Notes under the pieces: generated by a model
The model's input: the letters and a program-made list of their open reading frames with translations, nothing else
Database searches by the model: none
Told to the model about the DNA's origin: nothing
Shown: positions 29,631-41,640 of the stretch, in pieces
How positions within the stretch are numbered: position 1 is the stretch's first letter
Layout of the letters: each line of letters starts with the position of its first letter
Assembly (NCBI GenBank): GCA_964034945.1
Contig: OZ035961.1
Span: 28,807,684-28,871,683 of the forward strand
Source of the DNA: Chrysopilus asiliformis
Taxonomy: Eukaryota > Arthropoda > Insecta > Diptera > Rhagionidae
Length of the DNA stretch: 64,000 nt
Direction: 5' to 3'
Made by a program: the position numbers and the translations under genes

Positions 29631-32600
29631 AAAGCCAACAAGAACGGTTAGGAATATCGTTAAGTTTTTAATTGAAATAAACAATTAAGGATCCTGGATT
29701 TCGGACTGAGTTAAATTCACTTCATTATCATTTTTAATTGAAAAATATTTTTGTGAGCTTCTATTTTTAAATCCAGTATTAAAAAATCTCTCTTATTTAA
29801 AATCAAAAATCTTCAAACATTTTCAATAATACATATTATGATTTCGAAAACTTGTATCACATTTTTCAAGTGCAATGCGGAATTTTTATGTGTTAAAATC
29901 GATTGATATTACGCTTACGGCGATGCAAATCAAGTGTTAGGTAATCAAAAATAAACCATCAAAATTCCATGGAAAATTAAGACGAGACGAAGCATAGAGT
30001 CAATAGACAAGAGAGCTAAATTCTCCCTAAACGAAAATCCTGTACAGCCAAGAGTTACCGCATTTTCCGGGCAGAAAAACCTATAAACGATTGTTAGTTA
30101 CCCGTAGGTTGTGCTAAAGTGTATAAATGTGCATGTTTCTATACAGAAAACAGTTTGCTCGAGTATGTGTCTATAAAAGTTGCTTAGGCAGTTCGCATGA
30201 ACACTTACTGCAGATGCAATTCCTTAATAATAACGCACCTCTTTAAATGGAAAAAATTGTGACATTTAAATGTGTAGCGACACTTCATCCTTCTCAATGA
30301 GGAATTCCAACGACCGAGAAGATTTCTATACACAATGAGAGCGTGTTTGGACCTACATTAAAGCATTTATTTTTAGGGATGAAGTTTTGCAGTGAATTCG
30401 GACAAGAAATCTCACTTTCCGACTCTCTGACAAAGTGAAGATTTTCCAAACATGCGCGACGGAAAATTCTGAAATCGGAACTCCTGTGAGATTCTAGAGG
30501 AGAAATTCTGAGGGTGTTCATATATTTTTTTTTCGACATTTTGTGCTACTCCGAATCACACTTTTTCTCAAAAGAATATTGAGGTGAAACAATATCCTGG
30601 GGAGAACCTTTGATTCTGCGCAATCAAACAGGATCCAATTTGAAGGGGTTTTTAGAGACGGCAACAAAATCAAGAGAATGTGAATTTTTCTTTATTGTTT
30701 TAATACGGAAAATTAGTTTCAACTCAGTAAAAGAGTAGACAAGAAGGGCTTTGTTCCGATTATAATTTTTAGTTGCAAAAACGATATTGTCCGTAGCAGA
30801 ACAACAGAAGATTTATCTATCTTTTTATCTTAAGAATATTTTGATTTATTTTAGTTTCTTAAACTTATTCCCAAGGGTTTCTCAGACAGTGTTTTGTAAA
30901 TCCTTTGTCAAAAATTTTCCGAAAAAAAAATCGTCTTAAATTTTCACTTCAGTTATATTAAGAATTTTTGCTGGTAATTATATCATGAAGATTTGTAAAA
31001 AAAAAGTGTTTCAAAAGCCAATTGTGCCACGAAAACTCGAAAAGGTTTTGCCACTTTAATGTTTAATTTCAATCAAAACTAAACCATCTTGCAATTTCTA
31101 GAACATAATTTGCCAAAATCATTTTAAATGTTCAAAATAAATAAATGTTAATTATCACATTTTTTATCTATGGCTTTTATTTCTGGTAATTTTTCGTTGT
31201 TCATTTCGAAAATTAAAAGTTAATTGGGGAAATATTTGAAATGACGAAAATTACAACAATAAGAAACGCGAAAATAAAATAAACCTAGAGAAGGGAAAAC
31301 ATTCATTCAGCGTCAATGCCAACGTAAATGTATATTTGGTGTAATTTTTGGCAACAGTCCTAAATACATTTTTTTCCATTGCTATTAAAATAATGACCCG
31401 TAAAAGCAAAAAGGCGTTGAAAATTATTCCCATTGTCTTATCATTGGAATCCCTCAAGGTGTTTGAAGTTTTCGAACCGATTGACTTTAAACATATTTCC
31501 ATACCCTTAAAGGGACAGATATATAAACACAGGGAGAAAAATGTTAGAGAGGAAATCAGTAGAAATAAAAAAAAATGAAACCGGTAAGGGAAAAAAATTG
31601 AAAGAAAATACTGGGGAAAAAGACTTAGTCAACGAACGAAAGAAATGAAAATCGTTGAACCTTTTTTCGTTGATGCTTTTTTTTTGCTTTTCTTACGCGG
31701 AAATTTCCTTTTCCTGCCTTCTTTTGTTTTTCCGTGATGGAAAAACATAGCTTTCCTGTCCCGTTTTTAATCCTCGTCGTTTTGTTTTTGCGGTATATGA
31801 GAGGAAATATGGCCGTATACACCCGGTATACCCAGCATAGACACTCGAATGATCGCCGTCTCACACCCTTTGGACCTACCCTAAACACCGTAGAACGAAT
31901 TGCTGGCGGAACGCATAGAACTTGGCGGCTACAATACGATATCAGAAAAATGTTGGTTGTTGAATCGGAATGTGTATATATGTATATAGAGGGATGGATG
32001 AATGGATGGATGAATGGATCCTGTCCCGGATACAGTTGTGGTTGTATTTTATTATATATATTTTCTTTATTTCGCTTTGCTTTTTCCTATTTTTTTCGTA
32101 TTCAGAGTAAATGCGTTCTTTGGATTCCACTTCATTTCCTTGACATATTTTAAAGCACGTTTACCAACACAAACATAATAAAGTAATTGTGCCTATAAGA
32201 GCGTTCTAATGAACTTGATGAGGTCGCGGGGATCATATACCCCTAGGACTTTTCGTTGTGTATCTAACACTCGTCCTATCTATGAAACGAAATGAAAGCA
32301 GGAGAGAAAAGTCTTAAGGCTATGACAAAGTTTTCTTCAAACTTTTTATGCCTGAGTTAAATTTTGTTGCAAATTTTGTATTTGTGTAAACAATTTTTAG
32401 AATTTCTCGAAGGTAATTACCATTGGACAAAATTCTTGAAGGGAAAAAACAGTAGAATCATTCTCCTTTCGGGAAGAAATTATTCCTTATATTTTTTCCC
32501 ACTAAAGTGGTATAGATGGAAAAAGTTGCGGGTGAAAAGAAAAAAAAGTTTTGTTTTGAAAAATATTATAAGGCGAAAGATAAAAAGCTTCAACAATTTT

Positions 32601-32722
32601 TCTTTATTTTAGTTATTTATTTTTGTAATGAATCTGTCATTTAATATTGTTGAAATGCACATTTTTTGAATAACATTTATGGTATTAACAATTTTTTTAT
32701 AATTTGAAATTTTTAAGAAGAT
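29631..32722. other. No gene recognised
   Basis: About 3.1 kb of AT-rich DNA. An imperfect GGATGAAT tandem lies at about 31989-32020. Several open frames of 60-139 codons overlap on both strands near 31250-32150, but none shows a domain, splice context or biased composition that I can support. Confidence 0.45.
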
Positions 32723-32750
32723 TTTTTTATACTCTATATGAGAATCATAC
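32723..32750 (-). mobile_element. Terminal scrap of DINE-like family C
   Basis: TTTATACTCTATATGAGAAT matches the inverted 3' end of the family C copy ending at 22105. Nothing else of that copy remains. Confidence 0.4.
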
Positions 32751-32844
32751 GACCTTTTCCCAGTAAAATTTACTGAACGGCGGTCAAGTTTACTGACATA
32801 CAGTAAATTATTGCTGGGAAATTAATGATTTCGTACCAGTATTT

Positions 32845-33116
32845 TTATACCCGTATGGTGAAACCAAAGGGTATATTAAATTTGCCTTACCGTTTGTAAC
32901 GCCAAGATCACGTTATCACACACAAAAATGAATTACACAAGTGTGTTTAGAATGATTTAAAAAAATTAAATTTTGCATGTCCGTCCGTCCATCTGTGGCG
33001 CGGATTGCGGGCGCACGGATTGAGCTAGTGACTTGAAATTTTACGCAGATTCGTTTTTCGTAAAATGCAAGGCTAAGTTCGTTAATGGGCAACAAAAATG
33101 GACTTTTTTACAAAAA
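32845..33116 (-). mobile_element. DINE/HINE-like copy A2 (3' half, inverted)
   Basis: Read on the minus strand, it runs from the CCCATTAACGAACTTAGCC segment through the core and a GGACGGACGGAC patch to TCACCATACGGGTATAAA. It abuts the 5' start of copy A3 directly, giving a head-to-head arrangement. Confidence 0.75.
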
Positions 33117-33684
33117 AACATAACAAAAGCTATAATTGCCAATCTGGCAATTATTGAAAGCCCGTATGGTGATTTAAGTGAATGGCGAACAGTTTTATCA
33201 AAATTCCACTATGAAGTCAAACTTTCCAATAAGATTTTTTAAAATTTGTTCCAATCGTATTTTGATGTATGGGAGTTTTATGTAGAATCACATCCTAAAT
33301 AACTTTTGTTCTTGGACTTTGTTGATATGATGCACCGTTTTTGAGATATTCACAAAAACCATTTCGTTTCGTTCGGTCCATTTTTGCCCATTAACGAACT
33401 TAGCCTCGCATTTTACGAAAAACGGATCCACGCAAAATTTCAAGTCTCTAGCTCAATCCGTGCGCCCGCAATCCGCGCCACAGACAGACGGACAGACAGA
33501 CGGACAGACAGACAGACAGACGGACGGACAGACAGACAGACGGACGGACATGCAAAAATTAAATATTTTTATCATTCTAAACACACTGGTGTAATTCATT
33601 TTTTTGTGCGATGACGAGATCTTGGCGTTACAAACGGTAAGGCAAAGTTAATATACCCTTTGGTTTCACCATACGGGTATAAAA
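33117..33684 (+). mobile_element. DINE/HINE-like copy A3 (full)
   Basis: Begins AACATAACAAAAGC with the ATAATTGCC...GGCAATTAT palindrome. The subterminal repeat is ACCCGTATGGTGA-like (CCCGTATGGTGA). The core CAAGTCTCTAGCTCAATCC is followed by a (GACAGACG)-type array of about 70 bp at 33480-33550. It ends TCACCATACGGGTATAAA. Confidence 0.8.
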
Positions 33685-33760
33685 AGTGGATTCATAATAA
33701 TTTAATAGATTTACCTGAAATTCTTCATTTTCCGCCATCTTAAAAGTATGAAATGTCAAA

Positions 33761-33824
33761 TTACTGGCATGTCTGTACTGACTATAAAAATGTCCCGTCA
33801 GTACAGACTTTTCAGTGCCAGTAA
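33761..33824. repeat. Inverted repeat
   Basis: TTACTGGCATGTCTGTACTG and a downstream mirrored segment (CAGTACAGACTTTTCAGTGCCAGTAA) can fold into a hairpin, with a short bulge on one arm. Function unknown. Confidence 0.55.
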
Positions 33825-33829
33825 GCATT

Positions 33830-35409
33830 TACACGAGACTGTGTCAGCGACTGTGTCAGCTCTACTGTCGCGTGTAAAGACCGTGTAATCGTCATAAACT
33901 TCTGAACGTCAGAATTGGATTTGTATACCCAAAAAAAAACCCCCAGATAAGATTTTTTCCGGAACTGGTATCCAAATACGCTCATTTCCATTGCCATGCT
34001 GTTTCAAATATTTCTGCGTTTCAGCCTCCGAAAAATCTCAGTTTTTGACATTCAGTTGCACTGCTTAAGAAAATTTCATACGCATCGCAAATTGCCCGGC
34101 ATTTCATATGCCACGAAAAGTCATCTTCTAATGTCCGCATGAAAAAGTATAATTTAATTCTACAGTACAATGTAGCTATTTTCACTTTCCTATATATGTA
34201 GCTATTTTCATGTCAGACACTGGTAGATTAAAAAAATAATTCTGAAACAGTCCTACTATAACGAGCCTCATTTTTTTCAAAAGAAAAAAACTCACAGGCT
34301 CAGTATATATGTGTCTGCGTATTAAATGCAGGGCAAATAAATAATACCACTGCATTTCTTATGCCGTTTTAAGATATTTCAAAAACTATGAATTTTAGAG
34401 ATGGCAGGGCAACGGGATTTTTCTTTTTATCAAAACCTACTCTTTTTGATTGACCTGCACGCAGCATAGCAAAACTTGCCCTGCATGTTAAATAGAAGTT
34501 AGAAATCTTATTATAATTATTATTTTTTTAAAGAACGAATTCGAGTTCTTGTGAACATTCTACTATCGTTTAAATTTAGAAGTGAAATGAACCGTAAATA
34601 CAATTAAATGTGAAATGTTTTTTTTTAATAATAAAGCATGTAGATATCCTCACTATAAAGTAAATTTTCTGAAAAATCACACCGATTTGTGGTGTATTCT
34701 ATGCTGTGAAATTTCCCGATTCTCTTCCTAGATATGAAATGTATCCTACACCAATTGTATGGTTAGATGTATGCGTTTATTTAAATTAACCAGGAAGCTC
34801 TTGCAGTTTTTGAACAAAAGTTAAATAAAACGTTAAATCAAAGTTTAATTTGATTTCGTTTCAATATATTTTGATTTCACGTTTTACGCCGATGGTTGTT
34901 GATTTGATTGCCAGTTTGAGTTTTATGGTTTATCAAAGGATAGAGAATCTGGTATCCATCAGCAAAACCTGACTCTGCCATACCACATCTATAAATATAT
35001 ATAAATATCTCCATAGTTTGTTTCACATTGATTTATTTAAAATTGCTGATTTGATGGTAAGTGCGGTTGTATGGAGGGTGAATTAAGTGCAACATTACAC
35101 AGGATCGTGTATTTTTTTATTGTCACTCCGTTTATTTTGCAACGGAAGGTATTTTAAATTAATCTTTTAAATTTGGGACGCAAACAGCGTAACAAATTTA
35201 AATTAAAAAAAAATTCAATCGAAAGCCCCTTGCGAAATGTTAATGTGAAATACGAACAGGAAAATAAATTGAAATAACGTTTGTGGACTCGCAAAAAGGA
35301 TTCGAGTGCACTGTTTGTGGGCTTTTTATACGTGTGTATGTTCTATATGACATATAAAAAAAATAACTCAGGTAATCGTCTAAAAAAAACACTTGAAAAA
35401 TCAATTATA
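33830..35409. other. No gene; possible small TIR unit
   Basis: AT-rich sequence. At 34326-34486, ATGCAGGGCAA and its inverted copy bound a 161-bp unit. TTAA lies next to the left end and one base away on the right, so this is a possible decayed TTAA element. Nothing else was recognised. Confidence 0.35.
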
Positions 35410-36558
35410 CAGGGTGGTTCAAATGAGATTGAATGGTTAAAAATATTTATAAATTTTTGGATTTTTCTTTTTGTTATCAGTCACGCTGTTTTGCAGATAT
35501 ATTATGGCTACTTATGATGGGTTAACAACACAGAGTTTTTTTATTCTTCGGAAAGGTCTTAACTCAACGAAAATACCTCCAGTATTTTAATGTCAGAACA
35601 GATCCAAGTTGCAACATGATTAGGACCTTAGTTGCCCGTTTTGAGGAAATGGCCATTCACTCATCGGTTTTACGCACTATTAGCCGCGTTCAGACGTGGT
35701 GCAAACTGGTTGACTTCACCAAGTTTCCACTCGATTTTACGGACCAGACGCTATCGGGTGTATGCGGGGAATTCATCTGCTGGCTAGGCCGGGTGAACTT
35801 GGTTGAAAACACATACACACATAGAGTTCAATGGTGGGGGTTCACAAAATTTTTCTTGCTACATGCACACATTGACATAGCATGTGTAAATACACTGCAG
35901 CGCAAAAGTTGAAAAACACTACGTGAGAACGCGAGCAGGTTTTTTCACCCAGAGTAACTTGGTTGCCTTCAACCAGTTTCAACCTCGTCTGAACGCAGCC
36001 ATTCGCAGGAAGAGGTACTTATCGGTCTGAAGCAGCTGTGGAGGTTGTACGGCAGAGTTTAAATGATAATCCATCTGCCTCCACTCGTCGTCGTTTTATC
36101 CAATTAGGCATCTCAAGAACATCCCTAGAACGAATTTTAATAACCCACATATATGGTTCCAGCAAGATGGAGCCACTGCACATACAGCAGCAGCCACAAT
36201 GGAGCTTCTTTTTGAACTGGCCGAATAAAATCAAAAAAATCCGATTTTGCTTGATTTGAAGGCTCTTGATTATTTTTATTGGGCTATTTGAAAGGACTGA
36301 TGTATATCCTTAACAATTCAACAACTACAGCAGAACATTCGTGCTGGAATCAGGAACTTGGAGCTACAAACTCTACGCTTAGTATTGGAAAATGCACTTG
36401 AAAAGCCAATATTTGTCAGCGATAGAATGGATGTCATTTTCCCTACAAAAAAAATTTCCATTAATTATATTTTCTTAAAAAAAATCAAAAAAAAAATCAG
36501 TAAAAACAAAAAAAGTTGTTGATATTTCTAACCGTTCGGTTTCATTTGGGCCACCCTG
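35410..36558 (+). mobile_element. Tc1/mariner-type element, internally deleted
   Basis: TA at 35408-35409 and 36559-36560. The TIRs CAGGGTGGTTCAAATGAGA and CAGGGTGGCCCAAATGAAA match well. Pieces of a transposase remain: a start-like MATYDGL near 35504, a helix-turn-helix part (STRRRFIQLGISRTSLERIL at about 36090), and the catalytic segment WFQQDGATAHTAAATMELL at 36154-36210. The region between the DNA-binding and catalytic parts is deleted, frames are broken, and a MITE (35682-36000) interrupts the N-terminal domain. Confidence 0.82.
35682..36000. mobile_element. MITE with ATT target duplication, nested in Tc1-like element
   Basis: ATT at 35679-35681 and 36001-36003. The ends are AGCCGCGTTCAGACGTGGT and, reversed, GGCTGCGTTCAGACGAGGT, followed by AAACTGGTTGA in both. 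Removing the insert and one ATT restores a continuous transposase-like reading (CGCACTATTCGCAGG), which confirms the boundaries. Confidence 0.82.
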
Positions 36559-36560
36559 TA

Positions 36561-37309
36561 TTTCAACTGAGATAACAATTTATGGTTATGAGATATGTTT
36601 GTCATAATTATTGTGATACAAATATTAATAAAAGAGAAATATTTTTTTAATTTTTTCAAGGATATGTACCGAGATTCCTAAGTAACCTTAATACGAAGCA
36701 GAAAACACTATGGCCAATCAAATTGGGAATAGAAAATTGAAATTCAAAAAAAATATAACCCCATTATATCTAGCTCCGCACGAAACTTTACAAGAATACT
36801 ATTAAAAGATATGAAAGATTGTGTGTCATTTTTTTCAAAATCACAAAAATTTGGCTTTTCAAAGTCTTAACCCTCCATCTACCGGAAAAAACTGTTAGAA
36901 CTACCGTTGAGGTCAATTTCACCCCAATGTGTATTACGGCGTTTCTTTGTTATTTTATGTAGAAAAACCATAAAAATAGTAAATATTACATTTATTACAA
37001 GTCGTTGTGATTTCGTTGTCTGCTTAAGAATTAAGAATTAAGAATATATTGCGATGCCTTTCCTTTTTTTGTGCCTTTCAGGAAAATAGCTCGACTTCTA
37101 ATTCGACTTCTTTTACGCCGTTTTTTCATTGCCATTTGAAAAAGGGTTTATAGCTAATACATATTTATTATAAAAACAGTTTGAGGCCACCGGTTTACAC
37201 TATTATGTTCGAAGAAAGTTCAGGTTTTTTTATTATTACTTGATTAATTTTAAAATATTTTATAACTTACAATAGTGTTAAAAAAAATCCAAAAAAATTC
37301 TCATCTGGT
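36561..37309. other. No gene recognised
   Basis: AT-rich. A lone TTAACCCTCCATCTACCGG at 36867 resembles the ends of the TTAA elements, but no partner end was found. Confidence 0.4.
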
Positions 37310-37490
37310 TGTTTTTGGGGTCGCTGAATTCGATTTTGACGTAAACAAGTCCGCAAGGATAACGAAAGGTTCTGTTATGAGAACATGATTATCTGTTTCC
37401 TCAAATTTTCCGAAAGAAATCTCATCTGGAGGCTTTGCTGTCGCTGAATCCGATTCTGGAATTAAAAATTTTGTGAGGATATAGTGAGGA
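37310..37490. repeat. 120-bp minisatellite, about 1.5 units
   Basis: GTCGCTGAATTCGATT at about 37320 recurs as GTCGCTGAATCCGATT at about 37440 (period 120). Between them are GGATAACGAAAGGTTCTGT and AAATTTTCCGAAAGAAATC. The same unit occurs at 51131-51475 and 55366-55570. Confidence 0.75.
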
Positions 37491-37550
37491 GGAGTAAATT
37501 TTTATGCACTAAATCTTACTCCCATAATATTCAAAACGGCATCGAAGGAC

Positions 37551-38370
37551 AAACTAACAAACAAACTAACAAACAAACTAACAAACAAACTAACAAACAA
37601 ACTAACAAACAAACTAACAAACAAACTAACAAACAAACTAACAAACAAACTAACAAACAAACTAACAAACAAACTAACAAACAAACTAACAAACAAACTA
37701 ACAAACAAACTAACAAACAAACTAACAAACAAACTAACAAACAAACTAACAAACAAACTAACAAACAAACTAACAAACAAACTAACAAACAAACTAACAA
37801 ACAAACTAACAAACAAACTAACAAACAAACTAACAAACAAACTAACGTTAAACAAACAAACTAACGTTAAACAAACTAACAAACAAACTAACAAACAAAC
37901 TAACAAACTAACAAACAAATTAACAAACAAACTAACAAACAAACTAACAAACAAACTAACAAACAAACTAACAAACAAACTAACAAACAAACTAACAAAC
38001 AAACTAACAAACAAACTAACAAACAAACTAACAAACAAACTAACAAACAAACTAACAAACAAACTAACAAACAAACTAACAAACAAACTAACGTTAAACA
38101 AACAAACTAACGTTAAACAAACTAACAAACTAACTAACAAACAAACTAACAAACAAACTAACAAACAAACTAACAAACAAACTAACAAACTAACAAACAA
38201 ATTAACAAACAAACTAACAAACAAACTAACAAACAAACTAACAAACAAACTAACAAACAAACTAATAAACTAACAAACAAACTAACAAACTAACTAACAA
38301 ACAAACTAACAAACAAACAAACTAACAAACAAACTAACAAACAAACTAACAAACTAACTAACAAACAAAT
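37551..38370. repeat. 12-bp satellite array (AAACTAACAAAC)n with higher-order repeat
   Basis: About 68 units in 820 bp. Variants (ACTAACGTTAAAC) occur as a pair at 37847/37866 and again at 38093/38112, an offset of 246 bp for both. A further variant (AAATTAAC) recurs at 37919 and 38201, offset 282 bp, meaning 246 plus three extra units. This shows block duplication followed by local expansion. A 12-mer keeps several frames free of stops, giving artefactual TNKQ and LFVS/LLVC open frames. Confidence 0.97.
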
Positions 38371-40511
38371 ACTGATCACAAATTTTTTTGTGTAGCTCTG
38401 TTTTGTTTAGAAACTTATGAATAGTTTATAAAACTTTCTAACCATAATAAAAAGAAAAGTTTACCTGACTAGAGCTTAAAAAAAACTGAAGAAGAATCAT
38501 AAAAGTTTTTTATTACATGTTGTCAAGTAACTTTTATTTATTAGTATACATATTTTTAACATATTAGTTAATATGTTGCTGGTAAAAGGCGTTTAAAGTG
38601 TCCTATCCATTTAGTAATTGTTGTTACTTATTTGGAAAATTTCGAATTTGATTCAATCTAACATACATAAGTAGATTGAATTTTATTCATTGAAAATCAA
38701 TAGTTTTGCTTGATGAACTTTGAATTGATGTAAGTATCATCTAGGAATTGAAACGAACGCAACGTTTTCTAATATTTTTATGGACTTTTCCAATTTTTCC
38801 CTTTATTTATTTGAGTTCATATGTTCGCTTCACAAATATTATATATTGCTTTTGTATATTGTGAAGAAATCTCTCACAGTTTAACAAGAACCCAATTTCC
38901 TTCCTGTAAAAATTAATACCTTTTGATTTGTGTACATAAAGTGATAGTCAAGAATCTTCAAACCATTCAATATTTACAAAACTTTTTATTCGTTTATTTT
39001 TTTTTATAAAAACATTTTCAATTGCTTGTTGAGTGTAGGAGTCGTTGAATTAACGGAAAGAAGTCGGCTTATCCTTCTCATTACCTCTTAAAATGTTTAC
39101 AGCAAAGTCTTCAGTACGGTCATTTATACTAAATACGTCCAGCCACTCTGACATCTAAAACGAATTAAAAATAATAATAAACGTTGCAGAATGCTTTTAT
39201 ATTCTGTTTTTCATAAACGGTGAAATTCGCATTCCAAAGTAAACCTGATTATCGTTTTAAGGATTCTAGTGCACACACCGTTTACGATAAAAGTTTCATA
39301 AAGTATTTTAGGTATAAAATTTATCTTACCTCTAGTAGAACTGTGCAATGCTTACTTCTATATTAAGCGACAGTAAATATAATCAAATAAACAGGAGAAA
39401 TGTTTAAAAAACTTTAGAATGCAAGAATAAAAAAAAAAATACCGAAACGAAGATAGAAGTTGAAGCTCAACTCTAAATGGAACAAATGTTTGTCATAAAG
39501 CTAAAGTAAAATTGTAAAGTGCACTTAGGGAACCATTACTTCGTGTTCACTTTTTTTCGTTTGGTTAAAGCAAACATCTCTGCGCAGATTTTTCCCCGAA
39601 GAAATTGAAAAATATTTTTCCTGTGAGATTTAAATAAGCAAGAAAAGTTTTACTCGTTGCAAAATGTATAAGATTAAATATATTTGTTTGAAAGAATGCA
39701 CACGAAAAACTACATCTGTGGCATTTGCTTTATTAGTCATAAAATATTTAAAAAATATTTCATATTTAAGATCGCTTTTTATAAATTTCGGTGTGAAATA
39801 AATTGGAATAAAGCGGATGGAAAATTATGGGTTTTTCTCGGTTTCGTGAAATTGATAGTGATAACAAATTAAACCTTTGTAAAAAAAGTTTTTTTTGTGG
39901 ATTTTTCATGAATAAAGGGCATTACCAAAATATAAAAACCAAATTTTCAAGAAAAAAAAATTATTGATAATTGATTTCAGGCCGACGCAAGTTACCGATT
40001 TGCAACCCCACCCGCATCGTTTTTTAAATAACAGTAAGTCAAAATCCCTTCAGAAGTTTCGTAGAAAAATTGAAAAGGGCACGAGGTACAGTCGATTAAG
40101 TTAGAAGAGATGCGACCTAAAAACCAAATCAATGACTCGTCAGACGGTTTAAAAAAAGGTAGGCGGTTGATTTTATTAGACCTAAATTTGAAATTTTTCG
40201 TGGAAACCGATTTATAAATTTTTCCCAGGAAAACTAAAAAAATATTTGTACAATTTTTTTTCTTCGTAGAAAGTATCTTTAGTTTTGTGGCAATCGAAGT
40301 ATTTTACCCGTCAAGTCAAAAGTCAGGTGGAATATATCCCCTTTTAGGTCAAAATACTTAGAAAAATAATTAAAATATGGTGATGACGAGTTTCGAAAAC
40401 AAAAACTAAATTAACCCATTAGATATTGTTTCAAATGTCAAACAGTACCAAAATTCCAGAAATATAAATAATGTTTTTGGTCATTCAGATATAAATTCTA
40501 TTTCTACGTGT
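38371..40511. other. No gene recognised
   Basis: About 2.1 kb of AT-rich sequence with poly-T runs. No exon, RNA gene or transposon ends were recognised. Confidence 0.5.
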
Positions 40512-40515
40512 TTAA

Positions 40516-41013
40516 CCCTTTCAGACCTGATGTCCCACCAGTGGGACAATTCCTCAAACTAGTTTTTACAGTTATCCGACGTTGAAATTACTGTTTAAAT
40601 CCTTGAATGAGCCTTTTGTTAATTACGCAACTCCGTAAAAACCAATTATCTGACTTTTTTGTCAGAAATATTTCATATTTTGTCGAAAGCAAACAAGTAA
40701 TGTTAAAAAAAAATGAAATTTAACACATTGACTGCCATGGCTATCATTTTTGATAGCCAGTGAAAATTGGCACTATGATTCGTGAGCGGCCAAGGCTATC
40801 ATTTTCGATAGCTGGATCTACAATATACATGCATAAATACATACATTCATGCATACGTACATTCTACATACGTCTACATGTATTGGTATCTCCCTTACAT
40901 TTTTGCACAATTGGTCTGGCAGTCAACGTGTTAAGCTATTTTTGATCTCTAACATAAGAATCTTACATCAAAAAAATTATTTCACCGCCAGAAATAATTC
41001 AGGTCTGAAAGAG
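40516..41013. mobile_element. TTAA element S, interrupted by TTAA element Q
   Basis: TTAA at 40512-40515 on the left and TTCA (probably mutated TTAA) at 41014-41017. The ends are CCCTTTCAGACCTGA and, reversed, CTCTTTCAGACCTGA. Fifteen bases in is the perfect palindrome TGTCCCACCAGTGGGACA. A second TTAA element (40724-40930) is inserted within it. Confidence 0.7.
40724..40930. mobile_element. TTAA-flanked MITE Q, nested in S
   Basis: TTAA at 40720-40723 and 40931-40934. The TIRs are CACATTGACTGCCA and CACGTTGACTGCCA. Just inside the left end is the palindrome GGCTATCATTTTTGATAGCC, repeated about 55 bases later as GGCTATCATTTTCGATAGC. It is 207 bp without coding capacity. Confidence 0.82.
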
Positions 41014-41399
41014 TTCAGATGAATTTTTCGAATTTTGGACTAATATCGTAATAAAAAAAAATAATAAGATTTGAGAATTCTAAAAAAATGTATTAATTAA
41101 CATATACTCAAGCCCAGAAGTTTTCATCAGAAAATTCCTACGCATTAGTCAAGTAGCGGTTAGGTTTTCTATTGAAAAATGTATTGAAGCTTTTCATATT
41201 TTTGGAAAATTGTGAAGAATAAGCTGACCTCTTTGACTATTATTGAAGATTTTCATATCTACTTTCTTATACGTAGATCAATAAAGTATTGTATTCATGA
41301 AAAAATCGACCTTGTGAATTCCACACCAACTCATACTCGACTTGTATCGAGCTTGGAAGTCACCTCCGTTTTTTTAACTTTTTTCATTTGGATGTAGTT
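41014..41399. other. No gene recognised
   Basis: AT-rich sequence without coding signature. The 61-codon frame at 41212-41397 has no support. Confidence 0.4.
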
Positions 41400-41640
41400 A
41401 GGGACCTCAAAAAAAGTTACCCGTATAGGAGGAGCTGGTACTCCTGAGTCGATTGGAGCACTGTCACAAAAATGTCTTTCTGTCTATCAATCTGTTAGTC
41501 TGTTCGACTTTTAGTCTGTTAGTCCCTCAGTGTGTATACAAAATTTCTCAAAAACTAATAGAGCTAGAGCCATGAAATTTTACCAAGATATTTGGTGTTG
41601 AGTCAATTTTGGGTGGAAGTTCGTTAAAACCGGAAGTAAG
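41400..41640 (+). repeat. Diverged (GTYT)n-plus-core repeat D
   Basis: Contains GAGTCGATTGGAGCACTGTC, a degenerate GTCT/GTTC run (41477-41530) and GAGCTAGAGCCATGAAATTT. The order and spacing resemble the GTCY-plus-core module of Drosophila DINE/mini-me elements, but it differs from families A-C here. It ends exactly where copy A4 begins. Confidence 0.5.

Noticed and set aside
31734..32153. 139-codon frame and several overlapping ones
   Set aside because: Crosses a GGATGAAT repeat, no domain, overlapped by frames on the other strand.
37484..38260. Open frames of 126 and 252 codons (TNKQ or LFVS repeats)
   Set aside because: They are produced by a 12-bp tandem repeat that keeps several frames open; no start context, domain or flanking exon supports a protein.
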